Shown here piece after piece: positions 19,223 through 29,858 of a stretch of DNA of 64,000 nucleotides; the stretch's first letter is position 1, and each line of letters begins with the position of its first letter. Made by a program: the position numbers and the translations under genes. The stretch is from Streptomyces katrae. GTDB taxonomy: Bacteria > Actinomycetota > Actinomycetes > Streptomycetales > Streptomycetaceae. The DNA lies in contig NZ_CP020042.1 in NCBI RefSeq assembly GCF_002028425.1, positions 5,865,560 through 5,929,559 of the forward strand, given 5' to 3'. The notes beneath the pieces were generated by a model. It ran no database searches. It worked only from the letters and a program-made list of their open reading frames with translations, and had not been told where the DNA came from.

Positions 19223-20206
19223 TCAGTTGGTGAACGCCGCCAGGATCCGGTCCGCCGCCGACGTGGCGGTGAGCGTGCCCGCTCGGACGCGCGCCTCCAG
19301 GGCGGGGGCGAGTTCGCGGACCGACGGGTCGGCGCGCAGGCGTTCCAGGAGTGCGTCGCGGACCATCGACCAGGTCCATTCCACCTGCTGCGCCGCCCGC
19401 TTCGCGGCCAGGCGGCCGCCCGTCTCCAGGACCGTCCGGTGCTGTTCCAGGCGGTTCCAGACCTCGTCCAGCCCCGCCGACTCCCGTGCGCTGCACGTCA
19501 GTACCGGCGGGGTCCACGCCGCGTCCGCCGGGTGCATCAGGCGCAGGGCGCCCGACAGTTCCCGGGCGGCGGCCTTCGCGTCGCGTTCGTGCGGGCCGTC
19601 GGCCTTGTTCACCGCCAGGACGTCCGCGAGTTCCAGGACGCCCTTCTTGATGCCCTGGAGCTGGTCGCCCGTGCGGGCCAGGGAGAGGAGGAGGAAGGAG
19701 TCGACCATGCCGGCGACCGTGGTCTCCGACTGGCCCACGCCGACCGTCTCCACCAGGACCACGTCGTAGCCCGCCGCCTCCATCACGATCATCGACTCGC
19801 GCGTGGCCTTCGCGACCCCGCCCAGGGTGCCCGCGGAGGGGGAGGGGCGGACGAAGGCCGACGGGTCCACCGACAGGCGTTCCATCCGGGTCTTGTCGCC
19901 CAGGATGGAGCCGCCCGTACGCGTGGACGAGGGGTCCACCGCGAGGACGGCCACCCGGTGCCCGAGGCCCGTCAGCATCGTGCCGAACGCGTCGATGAAG
20001 GTGGACTTGCCCACCCCCGGCACCCCACTGATGCCGATCCGGCGCGCCTTCCCCGCATGGGGGAGGAGCTCCGTCAGCAGCCGCTGCGCCAGGGCCCGGT
20101 GGTCGGCCCGGGTGGACTCGACCAGGGTGATGGCGCGCGCGATCTGCGCGCGCTTCCCGTCGAGCACGCCCTTCACGTACACGTCGATGTCGATCTTCGG
20201 GGGCAT
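19223..20206 (-). CDS. meaB: Methylmalonyl-CoA mutase-associated GTPase MeaB
   Basis: A 327-aa P-loop GTPase of the G3E class. It guards and reloads adenosylcobalamin in methylmalonyl-CoA mutase. Walker A GISGVPGVGKST is near residue 60. VETVGVGQSE near 155 is the switch region, and the guanine-specificity motif is NKAD in VLAVNKADG (about 200). It starts 11 bases after the mutB stop, making it the third gene of a mutA-mutB-meaB operon. This is the standard arrangement, and it assures that cofactor delivery is made with the enzyme. Confidence 0.95.
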   Translation of the reverse strand: MPPKIDIDVYVKGVLDGKRAQIARAITLVESTRADHRALAQRLLTELLPHAGKARRIGISGVPGVGKSTFIDAFGTMLTGLGHRVAVLAVDPSSTRTGGSILGDKTRMERLSVDPSAFVRPSPSAGTLGGVAKATRESMIVMEAAGYDVVLVETVGVGQSETTVAGMVDSFLLLSLARTGDQLQGIKKGVLELADVLAVNKADGPHERDAKAAARELSGALRLMHPADAAWTPPVLTCSARESAGLDEVWNRLEQHRTVLETGGRLAAKRAAQQVEWTWSMVRDALLERLRADPSVRELAPALEARVRAGTLTATSAADRILAAFTN

Positions 20207-20217
20207 CCCGCGTCCGC

Positions 20218-22424
<2,207 letters not shown>

Positions 22425-22428
<4 letters not shown>

Positions 22429-24296
22429 TGGGCCACTCCCATCCGGTCGAGTACGGAGGACAGCACGGCGACCGCGTCGCAGCCGGCGAAGACGTACTCG
22501 TCCACGGCGCCGGCCGAGGTGCCGGGCCTGCCCGCGAGGAACACCGTCGAGGCGCCGGCCCCGCGCAGGGCCGCCGCCACCGCCTCGGCCTGCTCCTCGT
22601 ACAGCGCGTCGCCGGAGCACAGCACCGCCACGCCGTCCGCGCCGCTCGCCGCGTACGCGGCGGCGGCGGTCGTCGCGTCGACCGACACCGGGTCGTGGAC
22701 GGGCTCGATGCCGCCCGCCTGGAAGAGGTTCGAGGCGAAGGTGGCCCGCGCGGTGTGCGCGGCGGCCGGCCCCAGCGCGGCGAGGAACACCCTCGGGCGG
22801 CTGCCGGTCGACTCCAGGTGGGCGTCGCTGCGCGCGCGCAGCGCCTCGTACGCCTCGTCCCGGCGCACCCGGGGCAGGCCCCCGGAGGGCGCGGTCGGCG
22901 CGGCCTCGCGCACGACGGGCTTCTCCGACAGCAGCGGGAACTCGCTGACACCGGTGATCGGTTCGCGGCGGGTCGCCAGCTTCTTGGAGCGGGCGGCCCA
23001 GGTGGCCGCGAGGCGGTCCGCGACCAGGCCGGAGCGCAGGGCGGCCGCGAGGCCGCCGGCGCGCTCGACGGTCTGGAAGAACTCCCAGGCGGCGTGCGCC
23101 AGTTCGTCGGTGAGCTGCTCCACGTAGTAGGAGCCGCCCGCCGGGTCGATCACCCGTGCCAGGTGCGACTCCTCCAGGAGGATGGTGGAGGTGTTGCGGG
23201 CGATGCGCCGGGCGAAGGCGTCGGGCAGGCCCAGTTCGCTGTCGAACGGGAGCACGGTGACGGAGTCCGCGCCGCCCACGCCGGCCGCCATCGAGGCGAC
23301 GGTGGTCCGCAGCATGTTCACCCACGGGTCGCGGCGGGTCATCATCACCGGCGAGGTGACGGCGTGCTGCCGCTGGGCACCGGCCTCCGGGGCCCCGCAG
23401 GCCTCGGCGACCCGGGCCCACAGGCGCCGCGCGGCGCGCAGCTTGGCGATGGTCAGGAACTGGTCGGCGGTCGCCGCGTAGCGGAACTCCAGCTGCCCGA
23501 GGGCGGCTTCGGTGCCGAGTCCGCCCTCGGTGAGGGTGCGCAGGTACGCGACGCCGGTGGCGAGCGACAGTCCGAGCTCCTCGGCCGCCGAGCCGCCGGC
23601 CTCGTGGTACGGCAGCGCGTCCACGGTCAGGGCGCGCACGCCCGGCCAGGACGCGGCCGCCTCGCGGGCCAGCTCGACGGCGGGCGCGGTGTCCAGGGCC
23701 TCGCCGGTACGGGCCTCGTGGCCCAGGGGGTCGACGCCGAGCGCGGCGCGGGCGGCCTCCGGGGCGACGCCGCGCTCCGCGTACAGGGCGAGCAACGCCC
23801 GTGCGGCGACGGCGAATTCGGCACCGGCGTCGAGGGCGACGGGCGCCAGGTCGAGGTACACCCCGTCGAGGGCCCGGCCGAGTTCGGCCGCCGGGACCCC
23901 GTGGCGGCCGACGGTGAGCCAGAGGGAGGTGGTGCCGTTCTCCAGGTCGGCCAGCGCCGCCTCGTTGACGCGTACGGGGTCACTGCCCGCGATCCGCTGG
24001 CGCACGTCCCAGCCGGAGGCGCTGGTGCCGTCCGGGGTGCCGCCGCGGACGAAGGGCGCGAAGCCGGGGAAGCCGGTGGTGTGGGCCTTCGCGTCCGCGC
24101 CGGGGCGTGCCGTGTACAGCGGGCGGGTGGTGAGCCCGTCCTCGAGCGTCGTGGACAGCGCTGCTTCCGCTGCCTCGCCGGATACTTCCTTGCCCGACTT
24201 GCGCAGTACGCCTTCGACGAGGCGTTGCCACTGCTCATGTGTCGCGTCAGGAAACTCGGCGGCCAGGGAGAGCCCGTCGTCAGGCAGGACCGTCAT
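22425..24296 (-). CDS. mutA: Methylmalonyl-CoA mutase small subunit
   Basis: A 623-aa non-catalytic partner of MutB. It has the same barrel-plus-cobalamin-domain outline but lacks the DxHxxG histidine motif. Recognisable stretches are [20 protein letters not shown] near the start and [20 protein letters not shown] mid-protein. ATG 24296 was chosen: the protein begins at the usual MutA N-terminus, and the frame upstream runs into the 121-bp repeat. It is the first gene of the mutA-mutB-meaB operon. I see no B12 riboswitch in front of it. Confidence 0.95.
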
Positions 24297-24461
24297 GGCC
24301 CGAATGCTAGGCGTGGCTACTCGGCGGTTACCAGAACCAACGGATGTGATCTCCCCCTCCCAGATGAGCCCGTGCCCTGGCCGGGCGGTGGGTGGGGTTG
24401 GGGTGCGGTTGCCCTGGCCGGGCGGGGTGGGGGCGGGGTCGGGGGTGGCCGGGGTCGGTGC

Positions 24462-24582
24462 CGGGGTGGGGTGTCGTCCGGGGCGGGCTTCGATGTTCGG
24501 CGCTCCGAGCCGGATCACTGCTGTCGGTCGGTACAGGGCGCCGAAGTCATCTCGTTTTAGCCCCGGACGACACCCCACCCCG
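24462..24582. repeat. 121-bp inverted-repeat element, copy 1 (MITE-like)
   Basis: Both ends are a perfect 23-bp inverted repeat (24462-24484 and 24560-24582, beginning CGGGGTGGGGTGTCGTCC). They enclose a 75-bp core without coding capacity. The reverse complement recurs at 58641-58761 with identical length and 118 of 121 matching bases (my hand alignment). Similarity continues into the flanks, where both copies have two GCCCTGGCCGGGCG-like motifs on the same side. No target-site duplication or transposase is seen. Confidence 0.85.
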
Positions 24583-24879
24583 TCCCCGCCCCCGACCGGG
24601 CACGTCCAGATCTGCGGCTACCGTCACGGCCAACCTTGCGGGCCGGGGATGTCTGGTTCTTCGGCTTTCGCCGCGCGAATTGGCTGCGGTGTGGCGCGGG
24701 TCTGGGGCGGAGCCCCAGGGAACGGGGACCCAGCCCCCGTGGCCGGGCCGCCGCACGAAAGACGCGTGGCTACGGCGTTGCGGCCCTATGAAATCCAGCC
24801 AGGGGTTTTCGGCCGCCTGGGAGACGAAGCCCCAGGTCAGCGAGGGTTCGGTAGCCCATGACGACCCCAACGGCAGGGG

Positions 24880-24908
24880 TTGACCCGGACCTGCCCCGCT
24901 GACAGGCT
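24880..24908 (+). promoter_or_regulatory. Predicted promoter for a leaderless Cys-rich leader peptide
   Basis: TTGACC (24880-24885), exactly 17 bases, then CAGGCT (24903-24908). The ATG at 24916 lies seven bases after the -10 element, so the transcript would begin at the start codon itself. Confidence 0.5.
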
Positions 24909-24915
24909 CCGAGCC

Positions 24916-25020
24916 ATGACCGCGAACGAGCAGCACCTCGCCCCGCGGCTCCACACCCCCGGCCCCTGTACCGCGCCGGGCCGGTGTCCGGGCCGCTGTC
25001 CGGTCCCCTGCGGGGCCTGA
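24916..25020 (+). CDS. Cys-rich leader peptide, 34 aa, probably leaderless
   Basis: The peptide ends in CTAPGRCPGRCPVPCGA, four Cys in 17 residues. The ATG has no ribosome binding site but lies seven bases past a good -10 element, the spacing of a leaderless transcript. The next gene on this strand is the organosulfur operon. Cys-rich upstream ORFs that couple cysteine supply to expression of sulfur genes are known in actinobacteria (mycobacteria). A GC-rich segment with hairpin potential follows the stop (about 25027-25080). An attenuator role for the downstream operon is inferred. The 480-base distance is a weakness. Confidence 0.4.
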   Translation: MTANEQHLAPRLHTPGPCTAPGRCPGRCPVPCGA

Positions 25021-25242
25021 CCCCCGAAGGTAGGCCGGCCCGCCGGATGAGCGGGCGCACCGCCCGGCCCGGGCGCCCCCTGGGACCGTAGGCCCGGACC
25101 CCGCAGACCGGCGGCCGGGACCCGGCGGTCCCGTACCCCGCTGCGTCAGTCGGACCAACCTGCGGCCACCGCCCCCGGCGATCCCGGGACCGGTCAGCCG
25201 CGGGCCCGTCCCGTCGGGCGGTCCGGTGCGCTGCCGCCTCAC

Positions 25243-25475
25243 ACCCCGCCGCCCCCGGCGGAGCCCTCCACGTACGGCCCCGGTCCCGGCAGAGCCCTCT
25301 CGGCTCGGTCGCCCCGGGCGGAGCTCTTCACGCATGCCCCGCCGCCCGGCGGAGCCACCTCACGCCCGCAGGCCGGCGCAGCCATCGTCACGGCCCGCCG
25401 CAGGGTGCAGCCCCGCTCACGTATGCCCCGCCACACCGGCGGAGCCATCCTCACGCCCCGCCGCCCGGCGGAGCC
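25243..25475. repeat. Degenerate tandem repeat of GC-rich hairpin units
   Basis: About eight imperfect units of 25-38 bases around the motif CCCCGCCGCCCGGCGGAGCC, separated by short links such as TCACG or TCCTCACG. The best copies are near 25245, 25339, 25427 and 25456. Each unit can fold as a small hairpin. The array ends about 22 bases before the dioxygenase start and so lies in the untranslated leader of the organosulfur operon if that starts at the 24.9-kb promoter. Confidence 0.6.
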
Positions 25476-25497
25476 TCGTCGTGTCCCAGGAGAACCC

Positions 25498-26427
25498 ATG
25501 ACCACCGCCACCGCCCTCACCGTCACCCGCCTCGGCGGCCGCATAGGCGCCGAGATCGGCGGCGTCCGCCTCGGCGGGGACCTCGGCCCCGCCACCGTCG
25601 CGGAGATCCGCGCCGCCCTCCTCGCCCACAAGGTCGTCTTCTTCCGCGGCCAGGAGCACCTCGACGAGGCCGGCCACGAGGCCTTCGCCCGGCTGCTCGG
25701 GACGCCCGTCGCGCACCCCACCGTCCCCTCCGCCGACGGCCGCTACGCCCTCGGCATCGACTCCCACCACGGCGCCCGCGCCAACCAGTGGCACACCGAC
25801 GTCACCTTCGTCCCCGCCTACCCCGCCTTCTCCATCCTCCGCGCCGTCACCATCCCCCCGTACGGCGGCAACACCCTCTGGGCCAACACCGCCACCGCCT
25901 ACGCCCACCTCCCCGCCCCGCTCCGCGCCCTCGCCGACGGACTGCGCGCCCTTCACTCCAACGAGTACGACTACGCCGCCCTCAAGCCGGACGCCCTCCC
26001 CGAGGCCCTTGCCCAGTACCGCGAGGTGTTCACCTCCACCAGCTTCCTCACCGAGCACCCCGTGGTCCGCGTCCACCCCGAGACCGGCGAACGCACCCTG
26101 CTCCTCGGCAACTTCGTCCAGCGCATCGCCGGGCTGACCGGCCGGGACTCGCGCGCGCTCCTCGACCTCTTCCAGGCCCACATCGAGAGCCCCGAGAACA
26201 CGGTGCGCTGGCAGTGGCGGGCCGGTGACGTCGCGATCTGGGACAACCGGGCCACCCAGCACTACGGCGTCGACGACTCCGACGACCACGAGCGCACCCT
26301 GCGCCGCGTCACCGTCGACGGCGAGGTCCCCGTGGGCCCCGACGGCGTGCCCTCCCGGCTGATCAGCCCGGACACCGTCCCGGACCCCGCCTTCGGCATC
26401 GCATCCGGCGCCTCCGCCTCCGCCTGA
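25498..26427 (+). CDS. TauD/TfdA family Fe(II)/2-oxoglutarate dioxygenase (taurine/alkylsulfonate type)
   Basis: A 309-aa cytoplasmic enzyme. Iron ligands are visible as H99-x-D101 in QWHTDVTF and a distal His at 255 in [12 protein letters not shown]. An Arg-rich ERTLRRV stretch a few residues later supplies the 2-oxoglutarate contact. TauD-family enzymes oxidatively release sulfite from taurine or alkylsulfonates, or cleave sulfate esters. The neighbours (FMN reductase, sulfonate-type ABC importer, FMN monooxygenase) make an organosulfur substrate likely. ATG 25498 has CAGGAGAACCC in front. First structural gene of the operon 25.5-31.2 kb. The exact substrate cannot be read from sequence. 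Confidence 0.9.
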   Translation: MTTATALTVTRLGGRIGAEIGGVRLGGDLGPATVAEIRAALLAHKVVFFRGQEHLDEAGHEAFARLLGTPVAHPTVPSADGRYALGIDSHHGARANQWHTDVTFVPAYPAFSILRAVTIPPYGGNTLWANTATAYAHLPAPLRALADGLRALHSNEYDYAALKPDALPEALAQYREVFTSTSFLTEHPVVRVHPETGERTLLLGNFVQRIAGLTGRDSRALLDLFQAHIESPENTVRWQWRAGDVAIWDNRATQHYGVDDSDDHERTLRRVTVDGEVPVGPDGVPSRLISPDTVPDPAFGIASGASASA

Positions 26428-26447
26428 TCCGTCAACGAGGAGCCCCC

Positions 26448-27002
26448 GTGCCCAAGCTGCTCGCCCTCACCGGCAGCCCCTCCGCCCACTCCCGTACCGT
26501 CGTCGTCGCCGAGCACGTGCTGCGCCGCCTCGACCACGCCGGGTTCGACACCGCCCACCTGGACGTACGCCTGCTCCCCGCCGCCGACCTGCTGTCGGCC
26601 CGCCGCGGCGAGCCGGAGATCCGCCGTGCCCTGGAGGCCGTCGCCGAAGCCGACGGCCTGGTCATCGCGACCCCGGTCTACAAGGCCTCGTACACCGGAC
26701 TGCTCAAGGCCTTCCTCGACCTGCTCCCGCAGGACGGCCTCGCCGGAAAGACGATCCTGCCCCTCGTCACCGGCGGCAGCCTCGCCCACGTCCTGGCCAT
26801 CGACTACGCCCTGCGCCCGGTCCTCGCCGCCCTCGGCGCCCGCCACGTCACCGCCGGCCGCTTCGTCCTGGACTCCTCCGTCGAACGCGGAGCCGGACCG
26901 GACCGGCTGCGCCCCGAGGCGGAGCTGGACCTCTACCAGGCCGTCGACGAGTTCGCTGACGCCCTGCGCGCCACGGCGCCGAACCTCGCCGCCACCCCGT
27001 AA
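26448..27002 (+). CDS. ssuE: NADPH-dependent FMN reductase, SsuE family
   Basis: A 184-aa flavodoxin-like reductase. The N-terminal LLALTGSPSAHSRT is the phosphate-binding loop, and ATPVYKASYTGLLKAFLDLLP is the family hallmark (Pro-Val-Tyr-Lys). It supplies reduced FMN to a partner monooxygenase, here most likely the FMN-dependent enzyme at 29.9 kb. GTG 26448 lies 20 bases after the dioxygenase stop with GAGGAG upstream. Same operon. Confidence 0.9.
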   Translation: MPKLLALTGSPSAHSRTVVVAEHVLRRLDHAGFDTAHLDVRLLPAADLLSARRGEPEIRRALEAVAEADGLVIATPVYKASYTGLLKAFLDLLPQDGLAGKTILPLVTGGSLAHVLAIDYALRPVLAALGARHVTAGRFVLDSSVERGAGPDRLRPEAELDLYQAVDEFADALRATAPNLAATP

Positions 27003-27024
27003 CCCGTACCGACAAGGACCCGCC

Positions 27025-28068
27025 ATGCCCGCAGCACCCCTCACCCCGACCACGCGCACCCGGCGCCAGTTCCTCACCCTGCTCGGCATCTCGGCGGCCG
27101 CGGTGAGCTGCGGCACCGCCACCGCCGGCGGCGGGTCCGCCCGGCCGGGCGGCCAGGTCACCACGCTCAAGTACCAGGGCAACGTCGGCGCGGTCACCCT
27201 GCCCGAGCTGGCCGCCGACCTCGGCCACCTCGGCGGCCTCACCCTGGAGTGGGTCGGCAACACCATCAGCGGCCCGCAGGACATCCAGTCCGCCGCCACC
27301 GGCCAGATCCACTTCGGCGGCGCCTTCAACGGGGCCATCGTCAAACTGGCCGCCGCCAAGGCCCCGGTCCAGGCGGTCGTGTCGTACTACGGCGTGGACC
27401 GTGATGCCTTCAGCGGCTACTACGTCCGGGAGGACAGCCCCATCCGTTCGGCCCGCGACCTGATCGGCAAGAAGGTCGGCATGAACACCCTGGGCGCGCA
27501 CTCCCAGGCGATCCTCGACATCTACCTGGAACGCAACGGGGTCGCCAAAGCCGACGCGGCCAAGGTCGAATCCCTGGTCGTGCCGCCCGTCAACACCGAA
27601 CAGGCGCTGCGCCAGGGGCAGCTCGACGTCGGCGTGCTGGGCAGCCTCCTGCGCGACAAGGCCCTCGCCGCCGGCGGCATACGCCCGCTGTTCAGCGACT
27701 TCGACCTGCTCGGCACCTTCAGCGCCGGCTCCTACGTGATGACCAAGCGCTTCATCAAGGAGAACCCGGACACCGTCCGCACCTTCACCACCGGGGTCGC
27801 CAAGGCCATCGAGTGGTCCCGCACCACCCCGCGCGAGGAAGTCGTCGCCCGCATGGAGTCGATCGTCAAGAAGCGCGGCCGCAACGAGGACACCGCGACC
27901 CTGAAGTACTGGCGCTCGTACGGGGTAGCGGAGCCGGGCGGGCGCATCCAGGACAAGGAGTTCCAGCTCTGGCTGGACTGGCTCGCCGAGCGCGGCGAGA
28001 TCAAGGCCGGAGCGCTCAAGCCGTCCGATCTCTACACGAACGAGTTCAACGGGTACGGGAAGGGCTGA
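27025..28068 (+). CDS. ssuA: Sulfonate/taurine-type ABC transporter substrate-binding lipoprotein
   Basis: A 347-aa protein with a Tat-type twin arginine (R13, R14 in RRQFLTLLG) leading into a lipobox with Cys 29 (AAAVSC), so it is an exported membrane-anchored lipoprotein. The mature part has the SsuA/TauA/ThiY fold: LTLEWVGNTISGPQDIQSAA, then GKKVGMNTLGAHSQAILDIYLE. It captures an aliphatic sulfonate or similar ligand for the following ATPase and permease. ATG 27025 has AAGGA upstream. The gene symbol is by family and context. The true ligand is not shown. Confidence 0.88.
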   Translation: MPAAPLTPTTRTRRQFLTLLGISAAAVSCGTATAGGGSARPGGQVTTLKYQGNVGAVTLPELAADLGHLGGLTLEWVGNTISGPQDIQSAATGQIHFGGAFNGAIVKLAAAKAPVQAVVSYYGVDRDAFSGYYVREDSPIRSARDLIGKKVGMNTLGAHSQAILDIYLERNGVAKADAAKVESLVVPPVNTEQALRQGQLDVGVLGSLLRDKALAAGGIRPLFSDFDLLGTFSAGSYVMTKRFIKENPDTVRTFTTGVAKAIEWSRTTPREEVVARMESIVKKRGRNEDTATLKYWRSYGVAEPGGRIQDKEFQLWLDWLAERGEIKAGALKPSDLYTNEFNGYGKG

Positions 28069-28074
28069 CCCGCC

Positions 28075-28893
28075 ATGGCGAAGATCGAATTGCGGTCGGT
28101 GACGAAGACCTTCCCGGTGAAGGGCAGGAGCAGGGAGGAGTTCACCGCCCTCGACGGCATCGACCTGGAGGTCGGGGAGGGGGAGTTCCTGGTCGTCGTC
28201 GGCCCCAGCGGCTGCGGCAAGTCCACCCTCCTCGACCTCCTCGGCGGCCTCACCCGCCCCACCTCCGGGCAGATCCTCCTCGACGGCCGGCCCGTCACCG
28301 GCCCGGGCCTCGACCGGGGCATCGTCTTCCAGCAGTACGCCCTCCTGCCCTGGCGCACCGCGCTCGGCAACGTCGCGTTCGGCCTGGAGGCGACCGGTGT
28401 CCCGCGCAGACAACGCGCGGCGCGCGCCAGGGAGTTCCTGGAGCTGGTGGGGCTTGCCGGATTCGAGGACCGGCACCCGCACGAGCTCTCCGGCGGGATG
28501 CGCCAGCGGGTCGCGATCGCCCGCTCGCTGGCGTACGACCCGGACGTGCTGCTCATGGACGAACCCTTCGCCGCGCTCGACGCGCAGACCCGCGAGTCCC
28601 TCCAGGACGAGCTGCGGCGCATCTGGCAGAGCACCGGCAAGACCGTCGTCTTCATCACGCACGGCATCGAGGAGGCGGTGTACCTGGGCCAGCGGGTGGC
28701 CGTCATCACCTCCCGCCCGGGCCGCGTCAAGGAGGTCGTCCGGGTCTCCCTCGGCGACCGGTCCACCGGGGCGACGGGCGAGGACCTGCGCTCCAGCCCC
28801 GAGTTCGCCCGTCACCGCCACGAGATCTGGACCCTGCTCCACGACGAGGTGGCCCGCGCCCGGCAACTGGAGAAGGAAGAGGCCGCCGTATGA
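28075..28893 (+). CDS. ssuB: ABC transporter ATP-binding protein, SsuB/TauB type
   Basis: A 272-aa ATPase with all motifs: Walker A GPSGCGKST (about residues 43-51), Q-loop IVFQQYALLPW, signature LSGGMRQRVAIA, Walker B VLLMDEPFAALD and switch His in VFITHGIEEA. It powers uptake of the organosulfur ligand. It starts six bases after the binding-protein gene, and its stop overlaps the permease start (ATGA). Confidence 0.93.
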   Translation: MAKIELRSVTKTFPVKGRSREEFTALDGIDLEVGEGEFLVVVGPSGCGKSTLLDLLGGLTRPTSGQILLDGRPVTGPGLDRGIVFQQYALLPWRTALGNVAFGLEATGVPRRQRAARAREFLELVGLAGFEDRHPHELSGGMRQRVAIARSLAYDPDVLLMDEPFAALDAQTRESLQDELRRIWQSTGKTVVFITHGIEEAVYLGQRVAVITSRPGRVKEVVRVSLGDRSTGATGEDLRSSPEFARHRHEIWTLLHDEVARARQLEKEEAAV

Positions 28894-29828
28894 GCACCGA
28901 GACCCCCGTTCCCGTCCTCCCCGCACCCACCGCGGAACCCGCCCGGGCCGTCGTACGGGATCCCGCGCGCCCGGCGCGATCCGCCGGGGCCCGCCCGGAA
29001 CCGGCGGCCGCCCCCGGGCCCGCGAAGCCCGCGGCTCCCGCCCGCCGTGCCGCCTGGGCGCCGGCCGTGCTGCGCCGGCTGCGGGCCGGGCTGCTGCGCT
29101 CCGCGGCGGTGTTCGCCCTGCTCGCGCTGTGGGAGGCCGCGCCCCGGCTCGGGCTGGTCGACGCCACGTTCCTGCCGCCCTTCAGCGAGGTGGCCCGGGC
29201 CTGGTGGGGGCTGCTCGCCGACGGGCAGCTCGGCGAGCACACCCGGGCCAGCCTCACCCGTTCCTTCGGCGGCTTCGCCATCGCCGTGCTGATCGCCGTC
29301 CCGCTCGGCCTGCTGATCGGCTGGTACCGGCCCGTCGCCGTCTTCCTCGGCCCGCTGCTGGAGCTGTTCCGCAACACGGCGGCCCTCGCCCTGCTGCCCG
29401 TCTTCGTGCTCCTCCTCGGCATCGGGGAGACCTCGAAGGTGTCGATCGTCGTCTACGCCTGCGTCTGGCCGGTCCTGCTGAACACCATCAGCGCCGTCGG
29501 GAACGCCGACCCCACCCTGGTCCGGCTGGCCCGCTCGATGGACCTGTCCACCCCCAGGCTCTTCCAGAAGGTGATCCTGCCGGCCTCCGTGCCCGCCGTC
29601 TTCACCGGCATCCGGCTGGCCGGAGCGGTCTCGATCCTGGTCCTCGTCGCCGCCGAGATGATCGGCGCCAAGGCCGGCCTGGGCTATCTGATCAACGCCT
29701 CGCAGTTCAACTTCGCCATCCCCCAGATGTACGCGGGGATCGTCACGATCTCCGCGATCGGGGTGGCCTTCAACCAGCTCCTGGTCGCGGTCGAACGCCG
29801 CCTCAGCCTCTGGCGCGTCCCCGCCTGA
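28890..29828 (+). CDS. ssuC: ABC transporter permease, SsuC/TauC type
   Basis: A 312-aa protein with an unusual Pro/Ala-rich cytoplasmic N-terminus of about 60 residues before the first membrane helix (AAVFALLALWEAAPRLGL). About six membrane helices follow. The ATPase-contacting EAA-type loop is in ARSMDLSTPRLFQKVILPAS. It is translationally coupled to the ATPase gene by an ATGA overlap. Confidence 0.92.
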   Translation: MSTETPVPVLPAPTAEPARAVVRDPARPARSAGARPEPAAAPGPAKPAAPARRAAWAPAVLRRLRAGLLRSAAVFALLALWEAAPRLGLVDATFLPPFSEVARAWWGLLADGQLGEHTRASLTRSFGGFAIAVLIAVPLGLLIGWYRPVAVFLGPLLELFRNTAALALLPVFVLLLGIGETSKVSIVVYACVWPVLLNTISAVGNADPTLVRLARSMDLSTPRLFQKVILPASVPAVFTGIRLAGAVSILVLVAAEMIGAKAGLGYLINASQFNFAIPQMYAGIVTISAIGVAFNQLLVAVERRLSLWRVPA

Positions 29829-29858
29829 CCCGCCCCGCCGTCCTCCAAGGGAACAGAC

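Larger units (their letters stand above)
24297..25497. other. 1.2-kb intergenic region between mutA and the organosulfur operon
   Basis: From left to right it holds the mutA upstream region, a G-rich flank with two copies of GCCCTGGCCGGGCG, the 121-bp inverted-repeat element, a short palindrome CTGGGGC-GGA-GCCCCAG (24702-24718), a predicted promoter with a leaderless Cys-rich leader ORF, and an array of degenerate GC-rich hairpin units (25243-25475). I support no full-length gene here. Short frames at 24770-24883 lack ribosome binding sites. Confidence 0.7.

Noticed and set aside
24297..24461. Cobalamin riboswitch before mutA
   Set aside because: I cannot find a B12-box-like sequence or the expected conserved core in the leader.
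24770..24883. Short peptides on both strands near 24.8 kb
   Set aside because: About 30 codons each, no ribosome site or promoter, and no similarity to a family I know.
25243..25475. CRISPR array
   Set aside because: Repeat units are irregular, themselves palindromic, and the intervals between them are only a few bases, not unique spacers; no cas genes are present.
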